NCBI GenBank assembly: GCA_009823505.1
Contig: VZQC01006713.1
Location: forward strand, 466,496-530,495
Length of the DNA: 64,000 bases
Direction: 5' to 3'
Source of the DNA: Rhizomys pruinosus
Lineage: Eukaryota; Chordata; Mammalia; Rodentia; Spalacidae
Shown here in pieces: positions 1-12,072 of this stretch (the stretch's first letter is position 1; the number at the start of each line of letters is the position of its first letter). The notes beneath the pieces are model-generated. The model saw nothing but the letters and a program-made list of their open reading frames with translations, did no database searches and was not told the origin of the DNA. The translations under genes and the position numbers were made by a program.

Positions 1-835
1 ATTAATAATAGTTTGATTTTGCTGTGGGGTTAACAAGCGCCAAGAAGGCCTAGCTCTTAGCAATTTTTGTGTTATTTGCATGAAGTTTAAAGTATAGTAA
101 AAGACCCACTACCCATCTATATTAACCCATCTATCTTCCCATTCATTATATGTTCCTGTGAAAGGAGGGGGAGAATCAGGGACCCTTTGTATGTTATTTT
201 TTCTTAAAGGAGGAGCCCACCATCTGCCTTTAATTAAATAATGCCTCCCGTCATACACAACTGCCACTGGAATTCCCATTTTACTCAGTAACAGTCATGT
301 TATAAAACATCATTTTTACCTGATTATCCTATTTTGAACTTTCTTCAAACAATTTATTATTTTGTAATTGGTCTATGATATCACCCAATGTAATGTTGTT
401 TTTCCAATGAATTTTTGCAAGAGCTTTTAAGAAAGGAGGGTCGTACTCAAAAATATTTTTATATTTAATTTGACTAAGATTTACAGAAATTTCCTGCTCC
501 AAGAATGGCCAACAACTGGGGTAGGTATTTGGCTATTATTGCCAACTCCCGGAACATCTAGGTAACTCTGTCCTTTGTCTATAAGGAACATTTAATTAAA
601 CTTGAGAGAGGACTTTGTTGTATTAGAAAGTATATTGTAACTAAGAAAGACAGCATGCCAAGCCCAGCACCAAGGAAGCATGACATCTTAGGAGCATATT
701 GGGAAATGGTCAAGGCCGAGCACTCTGTCAGGGACCTCCAGGGGGTCAGGCCCCGAAGGACTTTGCTCCCCCGCCTGCCTCGAATATGACTTTCGTCACA
801 GCTCATACGCAAGCGACACTGGAGTTGGTGTGACA
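1..835 (-). repeat. ERV2 LTR, cut by the window edge
   Basis: This stretch aligns almost base for base with the LTRs at 12073-13444 and 19926-21305, from about 12619 onward in the first of those. Its right edge is the same LTR terminus (…GTGTGACA on the plus strand, so TGTCACAC… on the coding strand). It carries about 9 extra bases near 70-80 that the other copies lack. The sequence to its right does not match provirus 1 internal sequence. It is therefore either a solo LTR or the 5' LTR of a minus-strand provirus extending left of the window. Confidence 0.88.
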
Positions 836-1954
836 CAGCACAGTTTCTTTGAATTCATCTACCACCTCGTGCCCTCCTTGTTCCTTACAAATCATTTCCC
901 AAATTATATAGTTTTTTGCTTTGTGTCTAACACAGTCTCACTAAGACCACGTGTGTGATTCTGAGTTTAGAGCACCATTAGACAATGATGGTTTTATTTT
1001 CTTTAGTTTGACTACATTTTGCTAATGTTAAATAACTTAAAATTATAGGAAATACTCCTAATTAAGTAGAGATGTGGAATACTAAATTAAACAAGTCCAT
1101 TTATCCAAAATTTGCCAGCAATTGGTAATATTAAACAAGTCTTTCAAGTTATGTTTGAGCCAGACCAAACTCAGTGCTATGAATATCATTCAGAGTTATC
1201 TTATAATAAGGAGTAGGTTTTCCAGTGGGAGGAAAATTGAAGGGGAAGAATAGCTTAACAAGTTTTGATCTTTTATTTTCTCTTGTTTTGTTGAATTTTT
1301 TGAGAGTTTCTCAGGTTATTTGACTTTAGATTTACCTTATATATCTGAGGGAATCTCTGATCTCCAGATTCTTCAATTTCCACCTCCCAAGTTCTGCAAA
1401 TCACAAATGTGTGCCACCATGGATTATTGATTATTTTGAAATGGAAACAAGAAAATACTAAAAAAATAGTACTGAACATTGAATTTTAGAAAACTAAATA
1501 AAAGTCCAGAATTAGGAGAATGAGGCACAGTGCTATATTGAATCACAGACAACAGGGAAACTTTAGGTCCCAGAGGAAAATCAGAAAATTTCTCAACCTA
1601 TTACTCAGTAATTTGAAGGAAAGATCATACAGACACATTCTCTTATGCACGTGTGTGCATGCACGCACACACACATTTCCATCACATTTAGCATTTCATA
1701 TTTTAGATCCCTCTATCTTTTGGAGTAGATTATCACTATGTTCTGAGGGGAACATGAGATTTTGCTCTGAGACCATTATAATGTTTTGATGCAGCACGTT
1801 TTGTTACCAACATGCCTATAATGCATGATCATTTACTATTGTGGATGATCCAGTTTGTTATTGTCTAATAGCATTAAGCACACAGAAAAATAAAAGCCAC
1901 CTTGGCTTCTGTAAAAAAAAAAAAAAGTGTATTCCATAGAATTAAGAGGAGATG
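836..1954. other. AT-rich sequence with a degenerate B1 and an A-tail
   Basis: No gene is recognisable. A degraded minus-strand B1-like SINE occupies roughly 1295-1425, seen as the reversed order of a T-rich start, a 'cctcccaag' block and 'tgtgccaccatgg'. At 1889 there is an AATAAA followed about 20 bases later by an A-run at 1912-1926, which looks like the tail of a retrocopy whose parent I do not recognise. Open frames here are short and unsupported. Confidence 0.5.
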
Positions 1955-4647
1955 GAGGGCGGGACCCGGGCGCTGGGCCGGAGGGTCCGGAGGGTCCGGC
2001 GGCCAGGGCGGCTGCGCCTTTGGGCGGGATGCCCAGAGGCCACCTGGGCGAGTGGCTTGGGTTGCTGGGGCCTTGAGGGCGGGACCCGGGCGCTGGGCCA
2101 GAGGGTCCGGAGAGTCCGGCGGCCAGGGCGGCTGCGCCTTTGAGCAGGATACCCAGAAGCCACCTGGGCGAGTAGCTTGGGTTGCTGGGGCCTTGAGGGC
2201 GGGACCCGGGCGCTGGGCCAGAGGGTCCGGAGAGTCCGGCGGCCAGGGCGGCTGCGCCTTTGGCAGGATACCCAGAAGCCACCTGGGCGAGTAGCTTGGG
2301 TTGCTGGGGCCTTGAGGGCGGGACCCGGGCGCTGGGCCAGAGGGTCCGGAGAGTCCGGCGGCCAGGGCGGCTGCGCCTTTGGCAGGATACCCAGAAGCCA
2401 CCTGGGCGAGTAGCTTGGGTTGCTGGGGCCTTGAGGGCGGGACCCGGGCGCTGGGCCAGAGGGTCCGGAGAGTCCGGCGGCCAGGGCGGCTGCGCCTTTG
2501 GCAGGATACCCAGAAGCCACCTGGGCGAGTAGCTTGGGTTGCTGGGGCCTTGAGGGCGGGACCCGGGCGCTGGGCCAGAGGGTCCGGAGAGTCCGGCGGC
2601 CAGGGCGGCTGCGCCTTTGGCAGGATACCCAGAAGCCACCTGGGCGAGTAGCTTGGGTTGCTGGGGCCTTGAGGGCGGGACCCGGGCGCTGGGCCAGAGG
2701 GTCCGGAGAGTCCGGCGGCCAGGGCGGCTGCGCCTTTGGCAGGATACCCAGAAGCCACCTGGGCGAGTAGCTTGGGTTGCTGGGGCCTTGAGGGCGGGAC
2801 CCGGGCGCTGGGCCAGAGGGTCCGGAGAGTCCGGCGGCCAGGGCGGCTGCGCCTTTGGCAGGATACCCAGAAGCCACCTGGGCGAGTAGCTTGGGTTGCT
2901 GGGGCCTTGAGGGCGGGACCCGGGCGCTGGGCCAGAGGGTCCGGAGAGTCCGGCGGCCAGGGCGGCTGCGCCTTTGGCAGGATACCCAGAAGCCACCTGG
3001 GCGAGTAGCTTGGGTTGCTGGGGCCTTGAGGGCGGGACCCGGGCGCTGGGCCAGAGGGTCCGGAGAGTCCGGCGGCCAGGGCGGCTGCGCCTTTGGCAGG
3101 ATACCCAGAAGCCACCTGGGCGAGTAGCTTGGGTTGCTGGGGCCTTGAGGGCGGGACCCGGGCGCTGGGCCAGAGGGTCCGGAGAGTCCGGCGGCCAGGG
3201 CGGCTGCGCCTTTGGCAGGATACCCAGAAGCCACCTGGGCGAGTAGCTTGGGTTGCTGGGGCCTTGAGGGCGGGACCCGGGCGCTGGGCCAGAGGGTCCG
3301 GAGAGTCCGGCGGCCAGGGCGGCTGCGCCTTTGGCAGGATACCCAGAAGCCACCTGGGCGAGTAGCTTGGGTTGCTGGGGCCTTGAGGGCGGGACCCGGG
3401 CGCTGGGCCAGAGGGTCCGGAGAGTCCGGCGGCCAGGGCGGCTGCGCCTTTGGCAGGATACCCAGAAGCCACCTGGGCGAGTAGCTTGGGTTGCTGGGGC
3501 CTTGAGGGCGGGACCCGGGCGCTGGGCCAGAGGGTCCGGAGAGTCCGGCGGCCAGGGCGGCTGCGCCTTTGGCAGGATACCCAGAAGCCACCTGGGCGAG
3601 TAGCTTGGGTTGCTGGGGCCTTGAGGGCGGGACCCGGGCGCTGGGCCAGAGGGTCCGGAGAGTCCGGCGGCCAGGGCGGCTGCGCCTTTGGCAGGATACC
3701 CAGAAGCCACCTGGGCGAGTAGCTTGGGTTGCTGGGGCCTTGAGGGCGGGACCCGGGCGCTGGGCCAGAGGGTCCGGAGAGTCCGGCGGCCAGGGCGGCT
3801 GCGCCTTTGGCAGGATACCCAGAAGCCACCTGGGCGAGTAGCTTGGGTTGCTGGGGCCTTGAGGGCGGGACCCGGGCGCTGGGCCAGAGGGTCCGGAGAG
3901 TCCGGCGGCCAGGGCGGCTGCGCCTTTGGCAGGATACCCAGAAGCCACCTGGGCGAGTAGCTTGGGTTGCTGGGGCCTTGAGGGCGGGACCCGGGCGCTG
4001 GGCCAGAGGGTCCGGAGAGTCCGGCGGCCAGGGCGGCTGCGCCTTTGGCAGGATACCCAGAAGCCACCTGGGCGAGTAGCTTGGGTTGCTGGGGCCTTGA
4101 GGGCGGGACCCGGGCGCTGGGCCAGAGGGTCCGGAGAGTCCGGCGGCCAGGGCGGCTGCGCCTTTGGCAGGATACCCAGAAGCCACCTGGGCGAGTAGCT
4201 TGGGTTGCTGGGGCCTTGAGGGCGGGACCCGGGCGCTGGGCCAGAGGGTCCGGAGAGTCCGGCGGCCAGGGCGGCTGCGCCTTTGGCAGGATACCCAGAA
4301 GCCACCTGGGCGAGTAGCTTGGGTTGCTGGGGCCTTGAGGGCGGGACCCGGGCGCTGGGCCAGAGGGTCCGGAGAGTCCGGCGGCCAGGGCGGCTGCGCC
4401 TTTGGCAGGATACCCAGAAGCCACCTGGGCGAGTAGCTTGGGTTGCTGGGGCCTTGAGGGCGGGACCCGGGCGCTGGGCCAGAGGGTCCGGAGAGTCCGG
4501 CGGCCAGGGCGGCTGCGCCTTTGGCAGGATACCCAGAAGCCACCTGGGCGAGTAGCTTGGGTTGCTGGGGCCTTGAGGGCGGGACCCGGGCGCTGGGCCA
4601 GAGGGTCCGGAGAGTCCGGCGGCCAGGGCGGCTGCGCCTTTGAGCAG
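1955..4647 (+). repeat. 119-bp tandem array, probable L1 5' promoter monomers
   Basis: The array has 22 full units and one partial. Unit starts are 1955, 2075 and 2195, then every 119 bases from 2314 to 4575. The first two units are 120 bp and slightly divergent; the inner units look identical by eye. Each unit is GC-rich with roughly eight CpG sites and several G-runs. The array ends where L1 5' UTR and ORF1 sequence begin, in the same orientation. Tandem monomers in this position are the known promoter architecture of rodent L1s, so I infer that role; the 119-bp unit is not one I recognise. Open frames run through the array on both strands because the antisense unit lacks stops in all three frames; I do not treat them as genes. 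Confidence 0.85.
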
Positions 4648-4925
4648 GCTGCCGGGGCGCGGGCTAGATCAGCATATAACCCCCCCCCCCCCCCCGTTGG
4701 AGAACCTTCAGAACAAGAAGAGAAGAGTGCTTTGGCTTCCAATACCTAATATAGCAACAAAATTGAAAAGCAGACAAGTCCATACTCCATAAACAAGGAG
4801 GAGGAAGGGGAACAACACAACAACAAAAAAAGTTATCTGAAGGAGGAAAGCAAAACCGTCTGCTATTTGTTGATCTAAACCACAAAAGGGAAGCCCACAT
4901 GCCAGGGGCACGAAAAAGGGACAAC
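4648..4925 (+). other. L1 5' UTR between monomers and ORF1
   Basis: This non-monomer leader links the tandem array to ORF1. It contains a run of about 16 cytosines at 4680-4695. From about 4696 it aligns with the leader of the second plus-strand L1 (48115-48360), including the shared 'ggagaa.cttcagaac' and 'ccataa.caaggag' blocks. That alignment is the main reason for assigning the upstream array to this L1. Confidence 0.7.
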
Positions 4926-6210
4926 ATGGGAAAGACACAGGATAATCCTGCACCAAGCTCTACCAAACCTGTAGGAGACAGTCTACAATGGGAACCCTTG
5001 GAGGAGAACCAAGGAACAGATCTTAGAGGATAATTGCAGACCTATGCAGAGAAATTAAAGAATAAAGAGGAATTCAGAGAACTAAAGAGAGAGAATGAAA
5101 AACTCAAAAAGGACCTAGAGGGATACAATGACAAACATCAGAAAGAACTAAAGGAAGAATGATAAACTCCGGAAAGAACTAGAGGGAGGAAAAAATAAAG
5201 AATATAGAGAACTAAAGAGAGAGAATGAAAAACTCAAAAAGGACCTAGAGGGATACAATGACAAACTTCAGAAAGAACTAAAGGAACAGACCAACAAACA
5301 AACACAAAAAAGAGAAAAAAAAAAAACTCCGAAAGGAAGTAAAACACTGAAAAAGGAAGCCAACCAACGAAGTTAAGGAGCACCAAGAAGAGATTGAGAA
5401 GCACCAAGAAGAGATTGAGGAGCTCAAAAAGGAAATGGAAGTACTAAAAAAAACACAGGATGAAATGAAAAGGAATTAGAACACACATTCAATCAAGAAG
5501 AAAGAAAGAAAAAAGCCTCAGAAGTAGAATGAGGAAGCAGAACAAAGAATATCAGATCTGGAAGATAAACACAGAGCAATTAAAAAGCTCAAATAAAGAC
5601 TATGAAAATTTATAAAAATACACAAACGTGGAACAACCAGGAAATATGGACACTATGAAAAGGTCCAAACGTCCGTATCATAGGAATAGAGGAAGGAGAA
5701 GAATCTCAAGAGAATAGTATTGATCAGATCTTCAACAGAATAATAGATGAAAACTTCCCCAAACTAAAAAATAGACAAACCCATTCAAATACAAGAAGCA
5801 CATAGGACCCCCAAACAGACAAGATCAGAAAAGAAACCCCACGCCATATTATAGTTTAAAATGCTAGATGCCCAAAAATAAAGACAAAATTCTGAGGGCT
5901 ACAAAAGAAAAACAAGTCACATACAAAGGGAACCCATCAGAATTACAACTGACTTCTCGCCTCAAACCATGAAAGCAAAGAAGAACATGGACAAAGCATT
6001 CCCATGTTTAAGGGACTACGGATGCCAACCCAGAATACTTTACCCAGCAAAAATGTCGACTATACTTGAAGGGAGAGAGAAAAATCTTCCATGACATAAA
6101 CAAGATGATGGCATACATATCTGGAAAACCAACTCTTCATAAAACTTGAAGCAATTCAAAGGGTAGAAGAGAGGAGCAACAATCCTCAAACACCTAGGAA
6201 AAGAAACTAA
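4926..6210 (+). pseudogene. L1 ORF1 pseudogene (RNA-binding chaperone)
   Basis: Intact L1 ORF1p is a trimeric coiled-coil RNA-binding chaperone of the retrotransposition particle. The start is placed at ATG 4926 because the encoded beginning (MGKTQDNPAPSSTKP) matches the equivalent start of the 48360 copy. The coiled-coil part (about 4990-5560) is lysine- and glutamate-rich and contains a direct duplication with an offset of 130 bases (about 5077-5160 and 5207-5290). The RRM-like part follows near 5650-5770 and the C-terminal domain near 5830-6120. A TAG interrupts the frame within 40 codons, and several frameshifts follow. No functional protein is expected. Confidence 0.8.
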
Positions 6211-6265
6211 TAAACATAACCATAGGAGCAAAATCAGAGGCTAGAAGGCCCAAATGGATAATAAA

Positions 6266-9200
6266 ATGAAAGGAAGCAACATCCATCTTTCAATTATAAC
6301 TTAAAAATATTAATGGCTAATACTCCCCATCAAAAGGCATTAGACTGGGAGAATGGATATAGGAAACAAAACCCATCTATATGCTGTCTACAAGAAACCC
6401 ATCTCAATTTCAAGATAGGCACCAAGCTTAAGGTGAAGGGATGGAAGAAAGTATTCCAAGCAAATGGTACCAAAAAGAAAGCAGGGTGGCTATTCTAATA
6501 TCAGAACAAAATAGACTTTCAAAGGCAAAAGAAATCAAAAGAGACAAAGAGGGCCACTACATCTTTATTATAAAGGAACAATTGACGATGAAGATTTCAC
6601 AATTATAAATATATATGCACCAAAACCGTGCACCAACTTTATAAAGACAATTCTCGGATCTCAGGCACAGATTAACCCCAGGCACACTAATAGTAAGGGG
6701 ACTTCAATACCCCATTAAGTCCCCTAGACATCGGTCAACAGGACAAAGGATAAACAGAGAGACATCGAACTAAATGACACAATACACCAAATGGACCTCA
6801 CAGACATCTATTCGAATATTTTCACCCAAACACCAGAGAATACACTTTCTACTCAGCACCTCATGAACATTCTCCAAAATAACCATATACTGGGACACAG
6901 GGAAAACTCAACAAATATAAAAAGATTGACATAATCTCATGCATTTATTCAGACCACAGTGCAATAAAACTCAATATCAACACCAGAATAAAACCCTACA
7001 TCCTACAGGAACACATGGAGACTAAACAACACACTCTCCTGAATAATGAGTGGGTCAAGGAAGAAATAAAGAAAGAAATAAAAACATTCCTGAACTGAAT
7101 GACAATGATAAACAACACAGCAAAATCTATGGGACACTTTAAAAGCAGTCCTAAGAGGGAAGTTTATAGCTCTAAGTGCCTACATTTAAAAAAACAGAAA
7201 GAACACAAGTGAATGACTCTAACACTGCAGCTAAAAAATACTTGAGAAACAACAAACAAATGAACCCTAAACGGAGCAGACAAGAAGAAATAACAAAAAT
7301 CAGAGCAGAGATCAATGAAATAGAAACAAAGAAAACCATACAAAAAATCAATGAATCCAAAGCTGGTTCTTTGAGAGAATAAACAAGATAGACAGACTCT
7401 AGCCCAGTTAACCAAAAGAAAAGAGGGAACAACTCCAAATCAACAGAATTCAGTGATGAAAGGGGAAACATCACAACAGACAATTGAAAAAATCCAGACA
7501 ATCATACGGGACTACTTCAAAAACTTTATACTCTACTAAGTTTAAACCTAGGAAGAAATATGATGAATATCTGAAATCCTGGGAATCACCAAAGCTCAAC
7601 CAAGAAGAGATTGACAGGCTAAACAGACCAATATAGTACAGGAAGAAACGAAGTGTAATAAGTAGCCTCCCAACCAAAAATGCCAGGCCCGGATTGTTTC
7701 ACGGCAGAATTTTTATATAAATATTTCGAAAAGACATTACAACCATTACTACTTAAATTGTTTAGAAGGATACAAACGGAGGGACTTCCCCAGAATCCTT
7801 CTATGAGGCCAGCATTACGCTACTACCCAACCAGGAAAGATACAACCAAAAAGGAGAACTATAGACCCATCTCCCTAATGAACACAGATGCCAAAATTCT
7901 AAACAGGATTCTGGCAAATGCATACGACTCACATCAAGAAATCATCCACCATGACCAAGTTGGATTCATACCAGAGATGCAGGGATGGTTCAACATACGA
8001 AAATCAATAAACATACATCAAACATATCAATGGACTGAGAGACAAAACCACACCATCATTTCAATTGATGCGGAGAAAGCCTTGACAAATCCAGCATCCT
8101 TTCATGTTTAAAGTCTGGAGGAATTGGCCTAGAGGGATCATTCCTCAATGTAACTCAAAGCCATATACAGGAAACCCACAGCCAATATCATCCTAAATGG
8201 GGAAATGACAGAAGCATTCCCCTGAAGGTAGGAACTCGGCAAGGCTGCCCCCTGTCACCACTCCTCTTCAATATAGTGCTGGAAACACCTTGCAAGGGCA
8301 ATAAGGCAAGAAAAGGAAATTAAAGGAGTTCTAATTGGAAAGAAGAAATCAACTATCCTTTTTTGCTGATGATATGATTGTCTACCTAAGGGATTCTAAG
8401 AACTCCACCAGAAAAACTCCTAGAAATGATTAGAGCTTTGGTAAAGTGGCAGAACAAAATAAATCTAGAAAAATCAGTAGCCTTTCTTTACACCAACAAC
8501 AAGCAACTGAAGAAGGACACAAGGAGACCTTCCCACTCACAATAGCCTCAAAAACAATAAAATACCTAGGAACAACCTAACCAAAGACACCAAGGATCTC
8601 TACAACAAAAATTTTAAACCCCTGAAAAAGGAAATTGAGGAAGACATCAGAAGATGGACAAACCTCCCATGCTCATGGATTGGGAAAATTAATATTAGTA
8701 AAATGTCCATCCTACCCAAAAACTAGTGTACAGATTTAATGCATCCCAATCAAAATCCCCAAGAGTTTCTTCACAGGCTTGGAAAAAAAATCCTCAATTT
8801 CATTTGGAAAACAAAAAGACCCCAATAACAAAGCAATCCTGAGTGAAAAGAGCAATACGGGGGGATCGCTATACCAGAATCAAACTATACTACAGGGCTA
8901 TAGTCATAAAAACAGCTGGTACTGGCACAAAAACAGACCAGTGGACCAATGGAATAAAACTGAAGATCCAAACCTGAGCTCATACAATTTCAGCCACCTC
9001 ATATTTGACAAGGGGGCCAAGAATACACATGGAGGAAAGACAGCATCTTCAGCAAGTGGTGTTTGCAAAACTGGATCACCACTTGTAGAAGATGAAATTA
9101 AACCCCTACCTCCACCCTGTAGAAAGTCAACTCCAGATGGACAAAGACCTCAATGTGAAACCCCAAAACCTGGAGGTGATAGAAGAGAACTTGGCAGAGA

Positions 9201-9450
9201 CTACAAGACATAGGTGTAGGAAAAGACTTCCTAAATCAGACAGCAGCTGCACAAGAAAAAGATCGACAATTGACAAATGGGACCTCATTAAAACCAAAAG
9301 CTTCTGTACATCAAAGGAACATACAGAGAAGTGAGGAGAAACCCACAGAGTGGGAGGAAACCTTTCACGCAGATAACATCTGACAAAGCATTAATTTCCA
9401 GATATACTAACTACTCAACAAAACAAAAGAAGAAGAAAAACAAATGAATC
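6266..9450 (+). pseudogene. L1 ORF2 pseudogene (endonuclease-reverse transcriptase)
   Basis: ORF2p supplies the APE-like endonuclease and reverse transcriptase used for target-primed insertion. The remnants run in order. The endonuclease shows the QETHL block near 6390 and a serine-aspartate-histidine block near 6950. The RT domain shows the 'ARQGCPLSPLLF'-type block (here beginning RTRQGCPL) near 8230 and an intact FADDMI catalytic box near 8355. The cysteine-rich C-terminal region reaches about 9440. Many stops and frameshifts break it; the longest open pieces are 143-144 codons. It ends at a single N (9455), beyond which the L1 alignment is lost. Confidence 0.85.
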
Positions 9451-9455
9451 AATCN

Positions 9456-10020
9456 CAGCATCTGGAAGACAAGTTTCATTAGGACACATTATAAACCATT
9501 TATTTTACTATTAAAAATTAGTAAGCCAGAGACCGATGATTTAGCACATGTTGGACTCATAATAGTTTTGAGGTTCTGCTTCTTCCTTTTGATGTTCAGA
9601 TGGGCTCATTTCTCTGTCAGTGTCTCCTAATCCATCCTTTATAGTCCAAAGACAGACATTTCTCACAGGCACCCATATCATATCACCCATGTCTCTGTCT
9701 GTGGAAATACATAAATAAAACCTCTTCACAAGTTAGCAAGGGATCTGCAGGAATGGCACCATCACATTGTGGCCTGGGTCCTCTCACATGGCTCACCAAT
9801 CAAGATAATACTCCAGAGATTTGGCCACAGGCCAGTCAATGGAACCAATTCCCCAAAAGGGGTCCCTCAACCCAGGTGTAAAACAAGTTGACACTAAAGC
9901 CTATTCTAGCCACAATTGACCCTTTGTTCAACTTTGGACACACAAAACAAACATCACTATTAAATCCACCACTCTTTTGCCAAGTTGCTTGTTCCCAATG
10001 GTGATGATTCTTCGCTAACA
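9456..10020. other. Non-L1 segment splitting the L1 tail, with an LTR fragment
   Basis: This piece separates the L1 ORF2 end from its apparent 3' UTR. Its 9770-9895 part aligns with the end of the solo LTR at 60397-60792 (shared 'aatcaagataatactcca', 'ccctcaacccaggtgt' and 'gttgacactaaagc'). The remainder is unrecognised. The junction carries the single N at 9455, so the arrangement could be a real insertion or an assembly join. Confidence 0.5.
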
Positions 10021-10545
10021 TTAATCACCATCCATGAACCATTGCAGGGAAAGATGGATTGGAACTCCACAATCCACTTTTCTCAAAGTGAAGTAACCAG
10101 AAGTCCCAGAAAAAAAAAATGGCAAATGGCTGTTATGCTGGTCATTTGTGGATACTAACAACAAAATCCCCAGTTGAAAGGCAAGACTGAACAACCATAT
10201 ATTGTTAATATTTCCTGAAAAGTCTCCTTCAGATGGGCTCAATTGAACTTATACCAACACGCTTATTTTTCAAGACATCTCGTACATTTACTTTTATGGC
10301 AATGAAAAGTAATTGTATCCATACTATATGGGTGGAAAGTATATATACATATTTTAGAGTAATATAAAATTAAAAGAGGAAAATGTGAATTCCTAAACAT
10401 AATAAAGACTGAGAGAAAGATTCAGGATAGTTATGGCAGAGTGCATTATCTGGGGTGGGGTGGGGGAAGGGAAAGGGGAATATGTCTCAACTGAACTGAG
10501 AAATGATGTCTGAAATACACAAAACATCAATAAAGGTTTTAAAAA
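10021..10545 (+). repeat. L1 3' UTR with G-rich tract
   Basis: It aligns with the 3' end of the L1 at 57245-60138, including 'catttgtggatactaacaac'-like sequence, the 'ttttagagtaat.taa' block, a G-rich polypurine tract at about 10449-10482 and the terminal 'caaaacatcaataaa' box at about 10520-10537. The G-rich tract is typical of rodent L1 3' UTRs and could fold as a G-quadruplex. It is probably the displaced tail of the L1 that begins at 1955, but it could be a separate truncated insertion. Confidence 0.75.
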
Positions 10546-12072
10546 CGTTATATGTAATGAGAATAACAAGAATAAACTATGCATAGAAACTGAGATTGTT
10601 CAGTTACTAAAAGGCCTTTGCACCTAAGTTTGATAAACTGAGTTCAGTACTTGAACCCAAAAATTCAGACAATGGACTCAGCACATTTTGCTCTAACATC
10701 CACATATACACTGTTGCATAGGAACCCCAAACACCACGAATATGTGTATGTAATATTTAGCTCAATTCTTACCATACTCTATATGGAGAAGTATGAGAAT
10801 AATAATGAATATGGTGGGAAAATGCAAATAAGACATAAAAGATATGCTGCTCTTCCTCTAGGGAACATGAGAGGTCAGTTGTCCAAAAGTTCCTCCTATG
10901 TTGTTTTTTTTTTCTATGTCCAATTCAGGTATGCACAATTTTCCATTGTTGAGCTGGCCAGTGTCGTCTCTTATGGTTACCCACTGTGTGGATCTCTTTG
11001 GTGCCTCTACTCAGTCTTAACCCTGTAATGAAGCAAGCTCTCCAGGCCAAGAGACCCTGCATACGAGCATGACTTTTATGGTGAATTACTGTGGACAGGA
11101 AATCACCAGTACTTTTGAGTCTTGCACACTCAGAATGAGATAGGGCCACTGAAATAATACATTTGCCACTGCATAGAGTCTAAAGACCAGGGTAGACAAG
11201 AGAGCTTTCAAAGTGTCAGTACTGTACCCTGATTAAAGTACCCCTTTTTGATTACATGAAAAATATTTGATACTAAGATCAGTATTTTCTCAAAGTATTT
11301 CACATTTTTCCATTCTTGTCTCAGCCTCTGCATTGACTTACTGCCTTGATAAATTCCTGATGCTGGATGTCTCCTTCTCAGCTTCTATTATATTCTCTAG
11401 CACACTCTAATAACATTCTGTTGGTTCACAAGGAGACTAGTGTTTTATGAAGCTTCAGAGTCCTGCTGCAAGCTCAGCAAGGTAAATTTACCTTTCCCTG
11501 TCTTCAGCTCTCCAAATTCTCTGCTTAACTTTTATAATAATCTTGTTTGTCCAACACTGAAGATTCTCTGCCTTTCTGCTGTCACTGCTTTCTTACAGAG
11601 GCTGCTTTAAAGATGTCCTGGCTCGGGCCCTGGTGATGCTGGAGCAAAGTGTGTGTATCTACACAGTGTGTTCTTTTCCCCATTATTTCTTTGCTGTCAG
11701 TTTTTGGTGTCAAATGTCATCACATGTAGGAAGGTGCTAATTAATGAAGTACTCCCGTTAAGAAATATATGAACACCATGATGGTGAAAGAACCAGTCAG
11801 TCTCTGCAGCACTAAAGGTAACTATTCATCAATTGTCTTGAAGTTTCCACTTACATTTTCTGTGGATTATAAATACTAATTAGGGACAGGAACTATGTAA
11901 CTCTCCTTTACTTTGTACCTATTCAAGAGATTTCAGTGGCATGCACATGCTTTTGCATCAGTTAAAAGGAACATGGTAGGTCTGAAATGAGTTAAGTAAA
12001 GCAAATTAACATTTGAAAGCTTGTATAGCTTTGTGCTTGAGGTAAAAGTTTCTTTGAATCTATAACATACCT
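10546..12072. other. No recognised gene; flank of provirus 1
   Basis: I see no convincing coding region, SINE or LTR here. The open frames (up to 125 codons at 10651) have no recognisable motif. The last six bases, ATACCT at 12067-12072, are the left target-site copy of provirus 1. Confidence 0.5.

Noticed and set aside
1955..4647. CRISPR-like array
   Set aside because: The repeats are contiguous 119-bp units with no unique spacers, in a rodent genome; the neighbouring sequence is L1.
1836..4742. 968-codon minus-strand ORF and overlapping long ORFs
   Set aside because: They are produced by the stop-free antisense of a 119-bp repeat, in all three frames at once. There is no start context, domain or non-repeat coding flank.
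1902..4749. Series of identical ~90-codon plus-strand ORFs
   Set aside because: Each is the same two-unit reading of the tandem array, shifted by 119 bases.
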